Positions 34,956-47,395 of a stretch of 64,000 nucleotides of DNA are shown piece by piece (position 1 is the first letter of the stretch; the number at the start of each line of letters is the position of its first letter). The notes beneath the pieces are model-generated. The model was given only the letters and a program-made list of their open reading frames with translations. It was not told the DNA's origin and ran no database searches. Source of the DNA: Macrothele yani (Eukaryota > Arthropoda > Arachnida > Araneae > Macrothelidae); the NCBI GenBank assembly GCA_039090855.1, contig CM077034.1, positions 17,059,303 to 17,123,302 on the forward strand, given 5' to 3'. The position numbers were made by a program, and so were the translations under genes.

Positions 34956-37900
34956 CACAAGACATTTTTGACATGGCGCTATTTTTCCCTCTTTGGACAT
35001 GTGACGTTCACAATTCGTGCGACCCCAACGTTTCTCACGATGATAACCTCTATTTGAGTTGTCTTCTAGGTGGCGGAAACTGATGATCATCATACGTAGA
35101 GGATTTTAGGAAATGAGTGTCTGACAGGGTTCCCACTCAACCTGGAAAACAGGGAAAACCTGGAATATTACCTTTTTTTGTAAAGAATATGTCTGTTTTT
35201 GACATGGCGCTATTTTCCCTCTTTGGACGTGTGACGTTCACAATTCGTGCGACCCCAACGTTTCTCACGATGATAACCTCTATTTGAGTTGTCTTCTAGG
35301 TGGCGGAAAATGATGATCATCATATGTAGAGGATTTTAGGAAAGGAGTGTCTGACAGGGTTCCCACTCAACCTGGAAAACACGGAAAACCTGGAATATTA
35401 CCCTTTTTTGTAAAGAATATCTCTGTTTCTGACATGGCGCTATTTTCCCTCTTTGGACATGTGACGTTCACAATTCGTGCGACCCCAACGTTTCTCACGA
35501 TGATAACCTCTATTTGAGTTGTCTTCTAGGTGGCGGAAAATGATGATCATCATATGTAGAGGATTTTAGGAAAGGAGTGTCTGACAGGGTTCCCACTCAA
35601 CCTGGAAAACACGGAAAACCTGGAATATTACCCTTTTTTGTAAAGAATATCTTTGTTTCTGACATGGCGCTATTTTCCCTCTTTGGACATGTGACGTTCA
35701 CAATTCGTGCGACCCCAACGTTTCTCACGATGATAACCTCTATTTGAGTTGTCTTCTAGGTGGGGGAAACTGATGATCATCATACGTAGAGGATTTTAGG
35801 AAATGAGTGTCTGACAGGGTTCCCACTCAACCTGGAAAACAGGGAAAACCTGGAATATTACCCTTTTTTGTAAAGAATATGTCTGCTTCTGACATGGCGC
35901 TATTTTCCCTCTTTGGACGTGTGACGTTCACAATTCGTGCGACCCCAACGTTTCTCACGATAATAACCTCTATTTGAGTTGTCTTCTAGGTGGGAGGAAA
36001 TGATGATCATCATATGTAGAGGATTTTAGGAAGGAGTGTCTGACAGGGTTCCCACTCAACCTGGAAAACCTGGAATATTACCCTTTTTTGTAAAGAATAT
36101 GTCTGTTTCTGACATGGCGCTATTTTCCCTCTTTGGACGTGTGACGTTCACAATTCGTGCGACCCCAACGTTTCTCACGATAATAACCTCTATTTGAGTT
36201 GTCTTCTAGGTGGGGGAAAATGATGATCATCATATGTAGAGGATTTTAGGAAGGAAGTGTCTGACAGGGTTCCCACTCAACCTGGAAAACCTGGAATATT
36301 ACCCTTTTTTGTAAAGAATATGTCTGTTTCTGACATGGCGCTATTTTCCCTCTTTGGACGTGTGACGTTCACATTTCGTGCGACCCCAACGTTTCTCACG
36401 ATAATAACCTCTATTTGAGTTGTCTTCTAGGTGGGGGAAAATGATGATCATCATATGTAGAGGATTTTAGGAAGGAAGTGTCTGACAGGGTTCCCACTCA
36501 ACCTGGAAAACCTGGAATATTACCCTTTTTGTAAAGAATATGTCTGTTTCTGACATGGCGCTATTTTCCCTCTTTGGACGTGTGACGTTCACAATTCGTG
36601 CGACCCCAACGTGTTTCTCACGATAATAACCTCTATTTGAGTTGTCTTCTAGGTGGGGGAAAATGATGATCATCATATGTAGAGGATTTTAGGAAGGGAG
36701 TGTCTGACAGGGTTCCCACTCAACCTGGAAAACCTGGAATATTACCCTTTTTTGTAAAGAATATGTCTGTTTCTGACATGGCGCTATTTTCCCTCTTTGG
36801 ACGTGTGACGTTCACAATTCGTGCGACCCCAACGTTTCTCACGATAATAACCTCTATTTGAGTTGTCTTCTAGGTGGGGGGAAAATGTTGATCATCATAT
36901 GTAGAGGATTTTAGGAAGGAGTGTCTGACAGGGTTCCCACTCAACCTGGAAAACCTGGAATATTACCCTTTTTTGTAAAGAATATGTCTGTTTCTGACTG
37001 GCGCTATTTTCCCTCTTTGGACGTGTGACGTTCACAATTCGTGCGACCCCAACGTTTCTCACGATAATAACCTCTATTTGAGTTGTCTTCTAGGTGGGGG
37101 GAAAATGTTGATCATCATATGTAGAGGATTTTAGGAAGGGAGTGTCTGACAGGGTTCCCACTCAACCTGGAAAACCTGGAATATTACCCTTTTTTGTAAA
37201 GAATATGTCTGTTTCTGACATGGCGCTATTTTCCCTCTTTGGACGTGTGACGTTCACAATTCGTGCGACCCCAACGTTTCTCACGATAATAACCTCTATT
37301 TGAGTTGTCTTCTAGGTGGGGGAAAATGTTGATCATCATATGTAGAGGATTTTAGGAAGGGAGTGTCTGACAGGGTTCCCACTCAACCTGGAAAACCTGG
37401 AATATTACCCTTTTTTGTAAAGAATATGTCTGTTTCTGACATGGCGCTATTTTCCCTCTTTGGACGTGTGACGTTCACAATTCGTGCGACCCCAACGTTT
37501 CTCACGATAATAACCTCTATTTGAGTTGTCTTCTAGGTGGGGAAAATGTTGATCATCATATGTAGAGGATTTTAGGAAGGGAGTGTCTGACAGGGTTCCC
37601 ACTCAACCTGGAAAACCTGGAATATTACCCTTTTTGTAAAGAATATGTCTGTTTCTGACATGGCGCTATTTTCCCTCTTTGGACGTGTGACGTTCACAAT
37701 TCGTGCGACCCCAACGTTTCTCACGATAATAACCTCTATTTGAGTTGTCTTCTAGGTGGGGAAAATGTTGATCATCATATGTAGAGGATTTTAGGAAGGG
37801 AGTGTCTGACAGGGTTCCCACTCAACCTGGAAAACCTGGAATATTACCCTTTTTTGTAAAGAATATGTCTGTTTCTGACATGGCGCTATTTTCCCTCTTT

Positions 37901-40900
37901 GGACGTGTGACGTTCACAATTCGTGCGACCCCAACGTTTCTCACGATAATAACCTCTATTTGAGTTGTCTTCTAGGTGGGGGAAAATGTTGATCATCATA
38001 TGTAGAGGATTTTAGGAAGGGAGTGTCTGACAGGGTTCCCACTCAACCTGGAAAACCTGGAATATTACCCTTTTTTGTAAAGAATATGTCTGTTTCTGAC
38101 ATGGCGCTATTTTCCCTCTTTGGACGTGTGACGTTCACAATTCGTGCGACCCCAACGTTTCTCACGATAATAACCTCTATTTGAGTTGTCTTCTAGGTGG
38201 GGGAAAATGATGATCATCATATGTAGAGGATTTTAGGAAGGGAGTGTCTGACAGGGTTCCCACTCAACCTGGAAAACCTGGAATATTACCCTTTTTTGTA
38301 AAGAATATGTCTGTTTCTGACATGGCGCTATTTTCCCTCTTTGGACGTGTGACGTTCACAATTCGTGCGACCCCAACGTTTCTCACGATAATAACCTCTA
38401 TTTGAGTTGTCTTCTAGGTGGGGGAAAATGATGATCATCATATGTAGAGGATTTTAGGAAAGGAGTGTCTGACAGGGTTCCCACTCAACCTGGAAAACCT
38501 GGAATATTACCCTTTTTTGTAAAGAATATGTCTGTTTCTGACATGGCGCTATTTTCCCTCTTTGGACGTGTGACGTTCACAATTCGTGCGACCCCAACGT
38601 TTCTCACGATAATAACCTCTATTTGAGTTGTCTTCTAGGTGGGGGAAAATGATGATCATCATATGTAGAGGATTTTAGGAAAGGAGTGTCTGACAGGGTT
38701 CCCACTCAACCTGGAAAACCTGGAATATTACCCTTTTTTGTAAAGAATATGTCTGTTTCTGACATGGCGCTATTTTCCCTCTTTGGACGTGTGACGTTCA
38801 CAATTCGTGCGACCCCAACGTTTCTCACGATAATAACCTCTATTTGAGTTGTCTTCTAGGTGGGGGAAAATGATGATCATCATATGTAGAGGATTTTAGG
38901 AAGGGAGTGTCTGACAGGGTTCCCACTCAACCTGGAAAACCTGGAATATTACCCTTTTTTGTAAAGAATATGTCTGTTTCTGACATGGCGCTATTTTCCC
39001 TCTTTGGACGTGTGACGTTCACAATTCGTGCGACCCCAACGTTTCTCACGATAATAACCTCTATTTGAGTTGTCTTCTAGGTGGGGGAAAATGATGATCA
39101 TCATATGTAGAGGATTTTAGGAAAGGAGTGTCTGACAGGGTTCCCACTCAACCTGGAAAACCTGGAATATTACCCTTTTTTGTAAAGAATATGTCTGTTT
39201 CTGACATGGCGCTATTTTCCCTCTTTGGACGTGTGACGTTCACAATTCGTGCGACCCCAACGTTTCTCACGATAATAACCTCTATTTGAGTTGTCTTCTA
39301 GGTGGCGGAAAATGATGATCATCATATGTAGAGGATTTTAGGAAAGGAGTGTCTGACAGGGTTCCCACTCAACCTGGAAAACCTGGAATATTACCCTTTT
39401 TTGTAAAGAATATGTCTGTTTCTGACATGGCGCTATTTTCCCTCTTTGGACGTGTGACGTTCACAATTCGTGCGACCCCAACGTTTCTCACGATAATAAC
39501 CTCTATTTGAGTTGTCTTCTAGGTGGGGGAAAATGATGATCATCATATGTAGAGGATTTTAGGAAGGGAGTGTCTGACAGGGTTCCCACTCAACCTGGAA
39601 AACCTGGAATATTACCCTTTTTGTAAAGAATATGTCTGTTTCTGACATGGCGCTATTTTCCCTCTTTGGACATGTGACGTTCACAATTCGTGCGACCCCA
39701 ACGTTTCTCACGATAATAACCTCTTTTTTAAGTTGTCTTCTAGGTGGGGGAAAATGATGATCATCATATGTAGAGGATTTTAGGAAGGGAGTGTCTGACA
39801 GGGTTCCCACTCAACCTGGAAAACCTGGAATATTACCCTTTTTTGTAAAGAATATGTCTGTTTCTGACATGGCGCTATTTTCCCTCTTTGGACGTGTGAC
39901 GTTCACAATTCGTCCGACCCCAACGTTTCTCACGATAATAACCTCTATTTCAGTTGTCTTCTAGGTGGGGGAAAATGATGATCATCATATGTAGAGGATT
40001 TTAGGAAGGGAGTGTCTGACAGGGTTCCCACTCAACCTGGAAAACCTGGAATATTACCCTTTTTTGTAAAGAATATGTCTGTTTCTGACATGGCGCTATT
40101 TTCCCTCTTTGGACGTGTGACGTTCACAATTCGTGCGACCCCAACGTTTCTCACGATAATAACCTCTATTTGAGTTGTCTTCTAGGTGGGGGAAAATGAT
40201 GATCATCATATGTAGAGGATTTTAGGAAGGGAGTGTCTGACAGGGTTCCCACTCAACCTGGAAAACCTGGAATATTACCCTTTTTTGTAAAGAATATGTC
40301 TGTTTCTGACTGGCGCTATTTTCCCTCTTTGGACGTGTGACGTTCACAATTCGTGCGACCCCAACGTTTCTCACGATAATAACCTCTATTTGAGTTGTCT
40401 TCTAGGTGGGGAAAATGATGATCATCATATGTAGAGGATTTTAGGAAGGAGTGTCTGACAGGGTTCCCACTCAACCTGGAAAACCTGGAATATTACCCTT
40501 TTTTGTAAAGAATATGTCTGTTTCTGACATGGCGCTATTTTCCCTCTTTGGACATGTGACGTTCACAATTCGTGCGACCCCAACGTTTCTCACGATAATA
40601 ACCTCTATTTGAGTTGTCTTCTAGTTTTGGGAAAATGATGATCATCATATGTAGAGGATTTTAGGAAGGGAGTGTCTGACAGGGTTCCCACTCAACCTGG
40701 AAAACCTGGAATATTACCCTTTTTTGTAAAGAATATGTCTGTTTCTGACATGGCGCTATTTTCCCTCTTTGGACGTGTGACGTTCACAATTCGTGCGACC
40801 CCAACGTTTCTCACGATAATAACCTCTATTTGAGTTGTCTTCTAGGTGGGAGGAAATGATGATCATCATATGTAGAGGATTTTAGGAAGGGAGTGTCTGA

Positions 40901-41846
40901 CAGGGTTCCCACTCAACCTGGAAAACCTGGAATATTACCCTTTTTTGTAAAGAATATGTCTGTTTCTGACATGGCGCTATTTTCCCTCTTTGGACGTGTG
41001 ACGTTCACAATTCGTGCGACCCCAACGTTTCTCACGATAATAACCTCTATTTGAGTTGTCTTCTAGGTGGGGGAAAATGATGATCATCATATGTAGAGGA
41101 TTTTAGGAAGGGAGTGTCTGACAGGGTTCCCACTCAACCTGGAAAACCTGGAATATTACCCTTTTTTGTAAAGAATATGTCTGTTTCTGACATGGCGCTA
41201 TTTTCCCTCTTTGGACGTGTGACGTTCACAATTCGTGCGACCCCAACGTTTCTCACGATAATAACCTCTATTTGAGTTGTCTTCTAGGTGGGGGAAAATG
41301 ATGATCATCATATGTAGAGGATTTTAGGAAGGGAGTGTCTGACAGGGTTCCCACTCAACCTGGAAAACCTGGAATATTACCCTTTTTTGTAAAGAATATG
41401 TCTGTTTCTGACATGGCGCTATTTTCCCTCTTTGGACGTGTGACGTTCACAATTCGTGCGACCCCAACGTTTCTCACGATAATAACCTCTATTTGAGTTG
41501 TCTTCTAGGTGGGGGAAAATGATGATCATCATATGTAGAGGATTTTAGGAAGGGAGTGTCTGACAGGGTTCCCACTCAACCTGGAAAACCTGGAATATTA
41601 CCCTTTTTTGTAAAGAATATGTCTGTTTCTGACATGGCGCTATTTTCCCTCTTTGGACGTGTGACGTTCACAATTCGTGCGACCCCAACGTTTCTCACGA
41701 TAATAACCTCTTTTTTAAGTTGTCTTCTAGGTGGGGGAAAATGATGATCATCATATGTAGAGGATTTTAGGAAGGGAGTGTCTGACAGGGTTCCCACTCA
41801 ACCTGGAAAACAGGGAAAACCTGGAATATTACTCCTTTTTTGTAAA
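34956..41846. repeat. ~31-copy, 220-230-bp satellite carrying a transposon terminus
   Basis: The motif cagggttcccactcaacc recurs at 35124, 35354, 35584, 35814, 36043, 36264, 36485 and so on to about 41787. Each unit holds the transposon-end-like cagggttcccactcaacctg, ttttttgtaaagaatatgtc, gacatggcgctattttccct, cgtgcgaccccaacgtttct, the 14-bp palindrome atgatgatcatcat (variants atgttgatcatcat), and tgtagaggattttaggaag. The last matches the tail of the SINE at 50828-51032. The first four units and the last keep a longer ggaaaacagggaaaacctgg form; the roughly 26 in between have lost ~9-11 bp and are nearly identical. Sixty-odd-codon frames are incidental. Confidence 0.97.
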
Positions 41847-41905
41847 GAATATGTCTGTAATAAAAAAAAATTCCTACAGAGTTTTTTTTTATTACAGACA
41901 TATTC
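41847..41905. repeat. Perfect 24-bp hairpin closing the satellite
   Basis: Arms 41847-41870 and 41882-41905 (gaatatgtctgtaat plus nine A, and its exact complement) flank an 11-nt loop. The left arm starts with satellite sequence (gaatatgtctg), so the array ends in a fold-back. Confidence 0.9.
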
Positions 41906-42004
41906 AGAAAAATAATAAGCTCCAACAGAAAATAAAAGGACTAAATCTCGCATTTAAAAAAAAAAAAAAAAGATTTGTTTTACGATGTACGTACGTCGGA
42001 TTTC

Positions 42005-42115
42005 TGGGCGTTTGTGGCACAGTGGTTAAAGGCGTGCGTTACCTGTTGAACCAACCCAAAGGACGGGGTTTGGTCCTGACTGCAGTGGATGGATTACCTG
42101 GGGGTAAGGGCTGAG
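42005..42115 (+). mobile_element. tRNA-like SINE head
   Basis: gtggcacagtggttaaagg resembles an RNA polymerase III A box, and ggggtttggtcctg about 45 nt later a degenerate B box. The following ~60 bp has no recognised SINE body. No target duplication identified. Confidence 0.4.
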
Positions 42116-42470
42116 AAAAGCAGGATCGTTGATTTTGCGGAATTTCAGTTGAAATACGGAAAAACCTGAAATGGATTTTTCTGAAATAAACGGAATTTGT
42201 GTCTGGGGAAAATCTGTGAAAATGCAGAAGTTAAAATAAACAAGCACTTTTAAAAAATGGAAATTTCTGAAAACGGACACCTACCGGCAGCTTTGCTGCA
42301 CGTTATTTTGAGAAATTTTTCGTGAATTTACATTTGTTTTTTACAGTGTAGATTTCGTTCGACATTTACTTGCTGATCCCAGTTCTTAAGACTTTCATTT
42401 CCGTGAGGAGGCTTAAAAAATCATCTTCTGCAGAGTTCTGTTTATGTGTTTAAGTACCACGATTACATAT

Positions 42471-43862
42471 TAGAGATGAGCTCGGGATCGGACGGGCTCA
42501 AAATTCATTAACTACCGAAAATCCCGGCCCGGGCTCGGAATTACACGTATTGAATTTCATTACTGTAATTAATTCAACACGTGTAATTCCGAGCCCGGTT
42601 GAATTACACGTGTTGAATTTCATTACTGTAATTAATTCAACACGTGTAATTCCGAGCCCGGTTGAATTACACGTGTTGAATTTCATTACTGTAATTAATT
42701 CAGCACGTGTAATTCCGAGCCCGGTTGAATTACACGTGTTGAATTTCATTACTGTAATTAATTCAACACGTGTAATTCCGAGCCCGGTTGAGTTACACGT
42801 GCTGAATTTCATTACTGTAATTAATTCAACGCGTGTAATTCCGAGCCCGGTTGAATTACACGTTCTAAATTTCATTACTGTAATTAATTCAACACGTGTA
42901 ATTCCGAGCCCGGTTGAATTACACGTGTTGAATTTCATTACTGTAATTAATTCAACACGTGTAATTTCGAGCCCGGTTGAATTACACGTGTTGAATTTCA
43001 TTACTGTAATTAATTCAGCACGTGTATTTCCGAGCCCGGTTGAATTACACGTGCTGAATTTCATTACTGTAATTAATTCAACACGTGTAATTCCGAGCCC
43101 GGTTGAATTACACGTGCTGAATTTCATTACTGTAATTAATTCAACACGTGTAATTCCGAGCCCGGTTGAATTACACGTGCTGAATTTCATTACTGTAATT
43201 AATTCAACACGTGTAATTCCGAGCCCGGTTGAATTACACGTGCTGATTTCATTACTGTAATTAATTCAACACGTGTAATTCCGAGCCCGGTTGAATTGCA
43301 CGTGTTAAATTTCATTACTGTAATTATTTCAACACGTGTAATTGAATTACACGTGTTGAATTTCATTACTCATTCATGAAATTCAATACGTGTAATTCAA
43401 CCGAGCCCGGTTGAATTACGGGTGTTGAATTTCATTACTCTAATTAATTCAACACGTGCAATTCCGAACCCGGTTGAATTACACGTGTTGAATTTCATTG
43501 TGGATTTGTTACCATTTTGGAAGGATTTTCAATTTCCTGAGCTATCTGCCATTGCAAGACAAATTTTGCTTAGCAAGACTTGCATTGTCCAAAGCTATGA
43601 CCCAAGCAAGGATTAGTTTAAGGAGGCCTGGTATCGAAAAACTGGGAAAAAATCACATTCCCATTTTTTGTATTTTATTAAAAATCAAGAATCTTATCTT
43701 TAAAATGATGTATTCATTTTCAAAATTGTGCAATTAAAGTATTGTTATTTATTTTTTAAATTTCCTGACTCCCGCGATTTTTGGGGTGACGTTGGTTTTT
43801 AGTGCAGCAGGTCGAGTTTTAGAGAAAAGAAGATCAAGTTGAAGCGCTGAGGCATTAGATGC

Positions 43863-43897
<35 letters not shown>

Positions 43898-44616
43898 CAT
43901 GATGAACTTGAAACTGCACACACATATGATAATATTGTGATTATTATACTATTAGGCGCAAAGTTAATGTTACAAAATGTAGAATAATTTGGTCTGGAAT
44001 GCTTTTACGTTCTTTTTTTCTTTTAATTCTGGAAATTTCCCTACATGCTTTTTTTTTATATTCTACTACATCACTCTAAACTACCTTTACCAATTAGCAT
44101 ATATGTAAATTATATTGCAAAGATTAGTTTTCTTGAGACAAAATTGCAAACACTTGCAACTGTCTGTACGGCGTTGTACGTTTTATAATGCGATTTATTC
44201 AAAATAAAAGTAAAGTTAGAAATCAAAAAGAAATAACGAATGGAATTTTTTTGTTTCTAAACGATTTTCTTTTTTTCAGCTTTTACCAAAATTATTGATT
44301 CCCCTGATACGTTCGAAGGGCACGTTGATTATTTATTTATTTTCAAATCTACATTTTAGAACATTTGGCTTTATGCGTAGTATTTTTAAAAACATATTAA
44401 TATTGTGAAGTGGATTAACTGAACTAAACTTTTTAAACTAATGATTTTTAAACTAATCCTTGCTTAGGCTATATCTTTGGCCAGTGTATGATGCATAAAT
44501 GCAAGCCTTGATAAGCAAAATTTTCCAAGAATCCGGGCCTGGGCTCAAAAATCACATGTAATCAAAGAAAGCGGGTCGGGCCCGGGTTCCTAAAATTGAG
44601 CCCGAACTCATCTCAA
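42471..44616. mobile_element. hAT-like non-autonomous element with palindromic array
   Basis: The left end reads TAGAGATGAGCTCGGG and the right end, inward, TTGAGATGAGTTCGGG. The duplicated right end at 46231-46240 shows the canonical TAGAGATGAG. Flanks are TTACATAT (42463-42470) and CTACATAT (44617-44624), an 8-bp near-duplication as expected for hAT. GGGCTC/GAGCCC subterminal motifs are abundant. The interior is a 63-bp tandem array (42541-43495) followed by AT-rich non-coding sequence including (CT)n at 43866-43894. No transposase. Confidence 0.78.
42541..43495. repeat. 63-bp palindromic array with paired CACGTG sites
   Basis: About 13 regular copies plus three irregular ones. Each unit is itself an inverted repeat: gaattacacgtgttgaattt and its mirror aattcaacacgtgtaattc around cattactgtaatt, then cgagcccggtt. 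Each usually has two CACGTG E-box cores. Because 63 is divisible by 3 and the unit is palindromic, both strands stay open for over 230 codons. These are not genes. Confidence 0.96.
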
Positions 44617-44694
44617 CTACATATAGCTTTGCAAGAAAAAAAAAATAAGATAAATAAATAAATAAATAAAAATAAAATAAGACGCGTTCTTATA

Positions 44695-45997
44695 CAGAGT
44701 GCGTCAAGGAATTTTTAAGACTGGCGCTAGATTTCAGCCTACGGTGGCGCCACCAGTGTAATCGCGAATGCGTTATAAACCGTAACCATTTGCTTGCTTT
44801 CTGCCAAAATTACTGCGCAGTGTTTTAAAGTAACTCAAACGAAACGGCCGTTCATTAGAGAAGTCAAATTTTTTTCATGTTGAATTATTAAGATGGAACA
44901 AAGGGCTGTTATTAAATTTAACGCAAAACTTGGTAAAAGTGCCTACGTACCAAATGATGAAACAAGTTTACGGTGAGTTTTTTTAAGTAGATCAAATGTT
45001 TTCCTGTGGCACAAACGTTTTTTGGACGGAAGAGATACGCTAGAAGATGATAAGCATACCGGAAGACCAAGTTCATCTAGGACACCTGAGATTATTGATA
45101 AAGTGCGTGATTTCGTGGCAAACAATCGATGTGCGTCACTAAGAATGATGGAAGAGTCTTTAAACATCAACAAAGAAACGATTCGAACCATCCTGCTAGA
45201 AGATTTGGGCAAATCAAAAGTCTGTGCTAAATTTGTTCCACACACGTTAACCAGTGAACAAAAATCAAGGAGAAGTGCACATTGCAGAGACATCATTTCA
45301 GCCGCTGAAAATGATCCAAACTTCTTAAAATCGATTGTTACTGGAGATGAAACATGGTGTTTTCAATGTGATCCTAAAACAAAGCAACAAAGTGCGGAAT
45401 GGAAGTCAAAAAACTCGCCAAAAGCCAAAAAAATAAGAAACGTTCCATTGAAAAGCAAACCAATGCTCATTACATTCTTCGATAGTAAGGGTATTATCCA
45501 CAAAGAATTTGTTCCAAGTGGACAAACAATTACCGGTGAGTTTTATTTAAATGTTTTGAGGCGTTTGATGGGCAGAATTCGTCGCATTCGTCCAGAATAT
45601 CGAGATGAAAACAGTTGGTGTTTGTTGCACGATAATGCACCCAGTCACACCTCACTTCTTGTTCGTAGATTTTTGGCGAAAAATAACGTCTGTGTGTGTG
45701 GAATCATCCACCGTATTCGCCTGATTTAGCACCCTGCGACTTTTCTTTATTCCGAAAACTTAAAACGGCGTTAAAAGGGTGTTATTTTGATGATATTTCG
45801 ACCATACAAACAGCTTCGACGCGTGCTTTGGAGGCAATTCCGCAAAGTGAACCGAAACAGGCATTCGAATCATTATTAAATCGCTGTAGCAAGTGTGTTG
45901 AAGCCGGAGGGACTTAATTTTAAATAACAAACCAAAACAAATTATATTTCTATTTCATTTTACAGACCCAGTCTTAAAAATTCTCTGACGCACTGCG
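44695..45997 (+). mobile_element. mariner element
   Basis: Ends share AGTGCGTCA and GAATTTTTAAGACTG as inverted repeats (about 28 bp, a few mismatches), and TA flanks both sides (44693-44694, 45998-45999). At 1,303 bp it has the standard mariner length. It lies precisely between two direct copies of a ~290-bp segment (44377-44692 and 45999-46286). Confidence 0.93.
44893..45917 (+). pseudogene. mariner transposase (DD34D), frameshifted
   Basis: The start codon and N-terminus MEQRAVIKFNAKLGKSA are present at 44893, then a frameshift and a stop near 44970. The main frame (45022-45690) carries LEDDKHTGRPSSSRTPEI, the TGDETW motif (first Asp) and LLHDNAPSHTS (second Asp). Near 45690 a (GT)n tract has slipped, so the final PPYSPDLAPCDFSLF motif, with the third Asp, is read in another frame (45696-45917), ending KCVEAGGT. 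All three catalytic aspartates survive at the DNA level, but at least two indels break the protein. Family members act on mariner ends at TA sites. The lesions are few, so the copy is fairly young. Confidence 0.93.
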
Positions 45998-45998
45998 T

Positions 45999-46286
45999 AT
46001 GTAGTATTTCTAAAAACATATGAATATTGTGAAGTGGATTAACTGAACTAAACTTTTTAAACTAATGATTTTTAAACTAATCCTTGCTTGGGCCATATCT
46101 TTGGCCAGAGTATAATGCATAAATGCAAGCCTTGATAAGCAAAATTTTCCAAGAATCCGGGCCCGGGCTCAAAAAGCACATGTAATCAAAGAAATCGGGC
46201 AGTGCCCGGGCACCTATAGTCGAGCCAGAACTCATCTCTACTACATATAGCCTTTGCAAAAAAAAAAAAAACGCGTTTTTATAAGT
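45999..46286. repeat. Direct duplicate of 44377-44692 (hAT-like 3' end)
   Basis: gtagtattt-taaaaacata...gtgaagtggattaactgaac...cccgggctcaaaaa...actcatctc-actacatatag and a poly-A plus acgcgtt-ttata occur in both segments with ~95% identity by eye. The mariner sits at the junction of this tandem duplication. Confidence 0.9.
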
Positions 46287-46471
46287 CTAGGTACCGTTGT
46301 CATCAGTAGTTCTCCGTTCTGCTTCACTGTCGTCAATTAATCATTCCTTCGTGGTAAAAATCGCAATCCTATATAATGCGTCTGGCAGAAGCAAACAAAG
46401 GTAACAACAGTAATGAAACTGCAACCAGGTGAGGATTTTCTCCAACGTTCATACCAAGTCTGGAAACCGAG

Positions 46472-46515
<44 letters not shown>

Positions 46516-47395
46516 TTAAAAAAGTAAATGAGCACGAAAACAAAACCACAGGACTCACTCGGCTCCATAGAATAACCAATAGGAGCGTGCCGCCGCAGAC
46601 TTGTGTGAAGTCTCGCTCCTCCTCGCGCTTCTTTCAACTCTCGCCCCCCCCCTCCTCTCCGCCATCTTATCCTGCACCCACCTTTTCACTTGCATGCCAG
46701 CCTTCACACAGTGTTGAATAATATGCATTAACCTTGCGGGCAGGTGAGCCCGTGTAATTTGTAGTCATTTTTCACACCTGAACTTGGCCACCGGCCAACT
46801 TATTCATCTCCAAAAGAAGTGGAAACTCGTGGTGTTTCAGTTGTGTTTAGACTTTCAAGATGTCGCCCCCGGGGCAGAATGCTGCATAACGCGTTGCCAG
46901 TTTCGCGGACAGTTTCCTTTTGGGGGGGCAGGTTCTTTTCCTTTGTTTTTTTTTTTGCATTGTATCCTTTTCTCGGCGCTGGTTTGGAACACTTCTCGCC
47001 CTGTGTTTCATAAGCAGTCATTAATCTGTGCCTCCCCACCATCCTTTCCCGTCACTGTCCCCTTCGATGCTTCCATGGATTTTAACTTGGTGTAGGGGGG
47101 AGGGAATGATACTCTGCAAATCGATAAATGCCTTGAAATTATTTGTGTCAAACATCAGTTCTTAACCGAGTCACGTAAATATCATCATCAAATCATCGCT
47201 CATCCAAAGTGCCCGGAGACGGAAGCCGAAAATAGACGAAAGCCCGACTCAAGGAGCATTTGGTGCCCCTGGCAAAGGTCGCGACGAGACTTCTCTAATA
47301 GTATACTCACACGATATTTCTGGTATTTTTATGTTCTCCGTCGCTAAGGCTCATGGGCATCCATTCGAGTTTGTCACTTTCGACATTACGCTGCA
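46287..47395. other. Mixed-composition intergenic DNA with (GA)n
   Basis: (GA)n at 46473-46512, C-rich stretches at 46645-46665, G-runs at 46920 and 47094. Several overlapping short frames on both strands, none resembling a known family. This is one of few stretches that may be ordinary host sequence. Confidence 0.5.

Noticed and set aside
36467..41797. Short frames (MGTLSDTPFLKSS... and relatives)
   Set aside because: Satellite-derived and broken in most units.
42498..43260. Open frames of more than 230 codons on both strands
   Set aside because: They follow a 63-bp palindromic repeat divisible by three; the 21-residue periodic product is a repeat artefact.
46784..47095. Candidate host exon (103 codons)
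   Set aside because: Overlaps competing frames on both strands, lacks recognisable domain or splice context, and contains homopolymer runs.
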